Shown here in pieces: positions 7,159 through 9,882 of a DNA stretch of 9,882 nt. The stretch spans positions 2,561,124 to 2,571,005 of the forward strand of contig CP070650.1 in NCBI GenBank assembly GCA_020354595.1, given 5' to 3'. Every line of letters starts with the position of its first letter. Position 1 is the first letter of the stretch. Both the position numbers and the translations under genes were made by a program. The DNA is from Myxococcales bacterium. Its GTDB lineage: Bacteria; Myxococcota_A; Polyangia; Polyangiales; Houyiibacteriaceae. Below the pieces are notes generated by a model, which saw only the letters and a list, made by a program, of their open reading frames with translations, made no database searches and had not been told where the DNA came from.

Positions 7159-7548
7159 TTAGCCGTCGAGGGTGCCGAGGTACTCCTCGTACTTTGCCGC
7201 GTCCATGAGCCCATCGAGCTCGGCCTGGTCCGAGGGGCGGATCGTGATCAGCCAACCGTCTTCGTAGGGGCCCTCGTTGACGAGCTCGGGGCTCGACTCG
7301 AGGGCCGCGTTCACATCGACCACCTCGCCGCTGACCGGCGCGAAGAGCTCGCTCACCGTCTTCACCGACTCGATGTCGCCAAACCGCTCGTGCGCCTGCA
7401 CGTCCTCTCCGGGAGCGGGCATGTCGACCAAGGTCACGTCCCCGAGCTGCTCCACCGCGTAGGCCGTAATCCCCACGCGAATGACGTCGCCTTCGAGGCG
7501 CGCCCATTCATGCTCTCGGGTGTACTGTAGGTCCCTTGGGTACGTCAC
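7159..7548 (-). CDS. gcvH: Glycine cleavage system H protein
   Basis: Lipoylated carrier protein that shuttles the aminomethyl group from P to T protein and is reoxidised by L protein. The call gives 129 residues, the same as E. coli GcvH. It opens with YTREHEWARLEGDVIRVGIT, then DVTLVDMPAPGEDV, and the lipoylation site GDIESVKTVSELFAP with Lys63. The C-terminal AKYEEYLGTL matches the family. The GTG at 7548 is chosen by alignment with the family and by a ribosome-binding site: AGAGGTGA lies just upstream and contains the gcvT stop codon, which ends five bases before this start. The same frame stays open upstream to 8382 through gcvT in another frame; that extension is an artefact. The tight junction implies translational coupling with gcvT. 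Confidence 0.95.
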   Translation of the reverse strand: MTYPRDLQYTREHEWARLEGDVIRVGITAYAVEQLGDVTLVDMPAPGEDVQAHERFGDIESVKTVSELFAPVSGEVVDVNAALESSPELVNEGPYEDGWLITIRPSDQAELDGLMDAAKYEEYLGTLDG

Positions 7549-7553
7549 GATTG

Positions 7554-8648
7554 TCACCTCTTGTAAAACGGGGTCCTCACTACCACGGCCCCGACCACCT
7601 TGCCACGGATCTCGATGCCCAGCGTGGTCCCGACCTTGCTGAGGGCCTTGGGCACATAGCCGAGACCGATGTTCCGTCCAACCGTCGGCCCCGGAGAGCC
7701 GCTGGTGACCTCTCCAACGCGGCTGCCGCCGACGATGATCGGGTAGCCTTGGCGGGCGATTCCGCGCTCCGTCATCTCGAAGCCGACCAGCTTTCGGTCG
7801 AAGCCCGACGCCTTGATCCCCCGAAGCGCCTCGCGGCCGATGAAGTCGTTGGCGTCGAGCTTGACCACCCACCCGAGTCCCGCCTCGAAGGGGTGGGTGT
7901 GCTCGTTGATGTCGTGGCCGTAGAGCATCAGCCGCGCCTCGAGACGCAGCGTGTCGCGTGCTCCAAGGCCAACCGGTTTCAGTCCGTGCTTCTGTCCCGC
8001 CTCGAGCACCGCGCGCCAGAGCCTGACCGCGTCTTCGTTCGCGCAGAAGAGCTCGAACCCGTCCTCGCCGGTATACCCGGTACGAGCCGCCCACAGCTCG
8101 ACCTCCGCGATGTTGGCATGCATGACGTGAAACGAGGGGAGCCCGATCAGGTCCGCCGTGGCGCCGAGCTCTTTCATGACGTCGACGGCGCGCGGCCCCT
8201 GGAGCGCGAGAAGCGTCCACTCGTCCGACACGTCGTTCCAGGGAGTTCCGAGGTCGAGGCTCTTGGCAAAGTGGGCGACGATTTTCTCGCGGTTCGATGC
8301 GTTGCAGACGACCAAGACCTTCTCCGCTTCGAGCCGGTACACGATCAGGTCGTCTAGGATCAGGCCATAGTCGTTGCAACACACCGTGTAGAGCGCCCGT
8401 CCAACGTCGAGCTTCGAGACGTCGTTCGTCACCAGCCGATCGACTTCCGCGATGGCATTGGGCCCTTCCACCAGGATTTCGCCCATATGAGAAACGTCGA
8501 ACAAGCCCGCGCGGGTTCGCACCGCCTCGTGTTCCTTCTTGATGCCCTCGTATTGGACGGGCATGCGCCAGCCGGCGAAAGGAACCAGTCGGGCGCCGAG
8601 GGCGCGGTGTTCGTCCGCGAGGGGGGTTTCAAGCAATGTTTCGGACAC
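7554..8648 (-). CDS. gcvT: Glycine cleavage system T protein (aminomethyltransferase)
   Basis: Releases ammonia from the aminomethyl-lipoyl group on GcvH and forms 5,10-methylene-tetrahydrofolate. The call gives 364 residues, the usual length. The sequence shows [10 protein letters not shown] at 24-33, [12 protein letters not shown] at 46-57, the folate-site region [10 protein letters not shown] with Asp99/Asp100, [10 protein letters not shown], and [22 protein letters not shown], all conserved in the family. The start is GTG at 8648; a TAA lies five codons upstream in frame, so no earlier start is possible. The ribosome-binding site is weak (GCGGGC). It is the first gene of the leftward operon gcvT-gcvH-gcvPA and diverges from the FHA activator gene with 67 bp between starts. 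The intergenic part of its leader is too short for a tandem glycine riboswitch, and I saw none. Confidence 0.95.
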   Translation of the reverse strand: MSETLLETPLADEHRALGARLVPFAGWRMPVQYEGIKKEHEAVRTRAGLFDVSHMGEILVEGPNAIAEVDRLVTNDVSKLDVGRALYTVCCNDYGLILDDLIVYRLEAEKVLVVCNASNREKIVAHFAKSLDLGTPWNDVSDEWTLLALQGPRAVDVMKELGATADLIGLPSFHVMHANIAEVELWAARTGYTGEDGFELFCANEDAVRLWRAVLEAGQKHGLKPVGLGARDTLRLEARLMLYGHDINEHTHPFEAGLGWVVKLDANDFIGREALRGIKASGFDRKLVGFEMTERGIARQGYPIIVGGSRVGEVTSGSPGPTVGRNIGLGYVPKALSKVGTTLGIEIRGKVVGAVVVRTPFYKR

Positions 8649-8715
8649 GCTGCCCGCAGCTTAGAGTCGGCCGGCTCGGACGCAACCGCCGGCTCAATCG
8701 GCCGATACCCCTTGC
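8649..8715. promoter_or_regulatory. Divergent gcvT / FHA-activator intergenic region with repeats
   Basis: These 67 bp must contain start signals for both genes. GCCGGCTC occurs twice in direct orientation (8670-8677 and 8688-8695, 18 bp apart start to start). The pair is enclosed by TCGGCCGG at 8667-8674 and TCGGCCGA at 8698-8705, whose CGGCCG cores are palindromic. This arrangement could be an operator acting on both genes, but in a GC-rich region such short repeats also arise by chance. No standard sigma-70 or -24/-12 sigma-54 promoter could be placed with confidence. Confidence 0.35.
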
Positions 8716-9882
8716 ATGACGCTCCACGATACGTTGTGTTTGCTCCAGGCAGGGCGCACGATTCGCACGTTTCCGTTGACCGAAGCGGCCGTCGAGGTCG
8801 GCTCGCATCCCGACTGTGACGTCACCGTGCATGCAGCCGGAGTCCCCGAACGAGCCCTCCTGGTGCAGCCATGTGGCGGCACCGTCTATGTCTATGATCT
8901 GGTCGAGGGTCCCGGCGTCCGGAAACGCACCCCCATGCCGATGGGCGAGCCGTGGTCGATCGGCGCCGGCTATTCGGTCACACGCCTCAAGACGCACGCG
9001 CCAACGAACGCGCGAGGCACGACCGAGGTCATCCGCCCACGCCCGACGGATCGTCCATCGCTATCGCTGGTGACGGGCGCGGGCCTCAACAGCCGGGCAT
9101 TCCACATCGGCGATGCCGCCGTGTCCGTAGGCGGCGCCAGCGACAACGCGATCAAGATCTCGGATCGCGCGGTCAGCCAATACCATTGCCGCATCGAGCC
9201 TTCGGCCCGCGCAGTGCTCGTTCGGGACCTCGGCAGCACCAACGGGACGTGGGTGGACGGGATCCGTGTCCGGCACCAGGAGCTTCGCTCGGGCGCGGTC
9301 GTTCGCATCGGACGCACGGAGCTTCGAACCGTCGACCGGAAGGGGATGAGCGTCAAAGGGATCGAGCTCGTGACGGAGGCCGCGCCCATGCTCGCGGTCA
9401 TGGCGGATGTCGATCGATTAGAGCGGCTCTCGTGGCCGGTGCTGATCCGAGGTGAGACGGGCGTCGGCAAAGAGCACGTCGCGCGCGCCCTGCACGAACG
9501 CGGGCCCCGGCGGGACGCGCCGTTCGTCGCGCTCAACGGCGGGGGGCTGCCCCGAGAGCTGATCGAGAGCGAGTTGTTCGGTCACGAGCGTGGCGCGTTC
9601 ACGGGCGCGCTCCACGCGCGGCGCGGCGCCTTCGAGCAGGCGCATCGAGGAACGTTGTTTCTCGACGAGGTCGCCGAGCTTCCGCTCGAACTTCAGACCC
9701 GTTTGCTGCGTGTTCTCGAGACGTGGCAGGTCCGGCGACTCGGAGGCGAGCAGGATCGTCCCATCGACGTGCGCCTGGTGTGCGCCACCCACAGCGACTT
9801 GAGGGACGAGGTCCGGGCAGGACGGTTCCGCACCGACTTGTTCTATCGCATCCATCGTTTGGTGGTCGAGGTGCCGCCCCTT
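8716..9882 (+). CDS. FHA-domain sigma-54-dependent activator (3' end outside the window)
   Basis: Transcription activator of the NtrC-like AAA+ class, which would hydrolyse ATP to open sigma-54 promoters and sense phosphothreonine through FHA domains. The frame runs from ATG 8716 to the right edge, 389 codons. Residues about 1-95 look like a degenerate FHA domain (VGSHPDCDVTVHA at 28-40, no SxxH). Residues about 115-205 are a good FHA domain with VSQYHC (Ser154, His157) and GSTNGTWVDG at 173-182. The AAA+ domain starts near 225: Walker A GETGVGKE at 246-253, ESELFGHERGAFTGA at 284-298 with the sigma-54-contacting GAFTGA loop, Walker B LFLDE at 314-318, and RFRTDLFYRI near 370-379. The usual Cys-Ala after Asn274 is replaced by glycines. 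The rest of the ATPase domain and any DNA-binding helix-turn-helix lie outside. An in-frame TAG at 8662 bounds the start; the ribosome-binding site is weak. Target genes are unknown. Confidence 0.93.
   Translation, partial: MTLHDTLCLLQAGRTIRTFPLTEAAVEVGSHPDCDVTVHAAGVPERALLVQPCGGTVYVYDLVEGPGVRKRTPMPMGEPWSIGAGYSVTRLKTHAPTNARGTTEVIRPRPTDRPSLSLVTGAGLNSRAFHIGDAAVSVGGASDNAIKISDRAVSQYHCRIEPSARAVLVRDLGSTNGTWVDGIRVRHQELRSGAVVRIGRTELRTVDRKGMSVKGIELVTEAAPMLAVMADVDRLERLSWPVLIRGETGVGKEHVARALHERGPRRDAPFVALNGGGLPRELIESELFGHERGAFTGALHARRGAFEQAHRGTLFLDEVAELPLELQTRLLRVLETWQVRRLGGEQDRPIDVRLVCATHSDLRDEVRAGRFRTDLFYRIHRLVVEVPPL

Noticed and set aside
6222..7208. 328-codon rightward open frame opposite gcvPA
   Set aside because: It lies wholly antisense to a firmly identified gene, has no recognisable domain, and is Arg/Ala/Leu-rich, as expected for an antisense frame in GC-rich DNA.
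7536..8357. 273-codon rightward open frame opposite gcvT
   Set aside because: It is a shadow of gcvT on the other strand with no family resemblance.
7159..8382. A 407-codon leftward open frame that looks like a long fusion protein ending in GcvH
   Set aside because: Only its last 129 codons match GcvH. The rest overlaps gcvT in another frame and has the Arg/Gly-rich composition of a GC-rich shadow; the GTG at 7548 with its ribosome-binding site explains GcvH alone.
8642..8650. GGACACGC near the gcvT start, resembling the end of the palindromic element
   Set aside because: Only nine or so bases match (GGACACGCT) and there is no second arm; it falls inside gcvT coding sequence, so it is a chance match.
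8649..8715. Possible glycine riboswitch ahead of gcvT
   Set aside because: The gap is only 67 bp and shows no pair of glycine-aptamer-like folds; a longer leader would have to run inside the divergent gene.

Overview
The window is a high-GC bacterial chromosome segment that looks like ordinary core genome, with no prophage, transposase gene, CRISPR array, rRNA or tRNA gene visible. The strongest taxonomic pointer is an adjacent mglB-mglA pair encoding close relatives of the Myxococcus xanthus polarity proteins. A two-FHA-domain sigma-54 activator, a gene type common in that group, agrees. I infer Myxococcota (formerly Deltaproteobacteria); family level cannot be decided from the sequence.

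Layout from left to right. (1) The 3' two-thirds of leuS (leucyl-tRNA synthetase) runs rightward and is cut by the left edge. (2) It converges on mglBA, which runs leftward. The 154 bp between the two stop codons is almost entirely filled by a nested palindromic element. mglA is complete in every recognisable motif but carries one in-frame TAG at codon 116. (3) Divergent from mglB is sppA, a full-length signal peptide peptidase (protease IV type), followed after 60 bp by a small putative lipoprotein gene. (4) Converging on that is a small leftward gene for an unrecognised six-cysteine protein of 89 residues. (5) A 267-bp intergenic stretch, less GC-rich in places, follows. (6) The leftward glycine cleavage operon gcvT-gcvH-gcvPA has tight junctions and three GTG starts, and it ends without the expected gcvPB. 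(7) Divergent from gcvT, a rightward FHA-FHA-AAA+ sigma-54 activator runs off the right edge.

How the genes work together. GcvT, GcvH and GcvPA are the T protein, H protein and alpha half of the P protein of the glycine cleavage system, which turns glycine into CO2, NH3 and methylene-tetrahydrofolate. The PLP-binding beta half (GcvPB) and the L protein must come from elsewhere for the system to work. MglA is a small Ras-like GTPase and MglB its GAP; together they set the front-rear polarity axis. SppA is an inner-membrane protease that clears cleaved signal peptides. The remaining genes are unlinked in function as far as can be seen.

I found no obviously new multi-gene system. The items most worth a second look are the amber codon inside mglA, the 153-bp palindromic element between the convergent leuS and mglA stops, the gcv operon without gcvPB, and the small six-cysteine protein.
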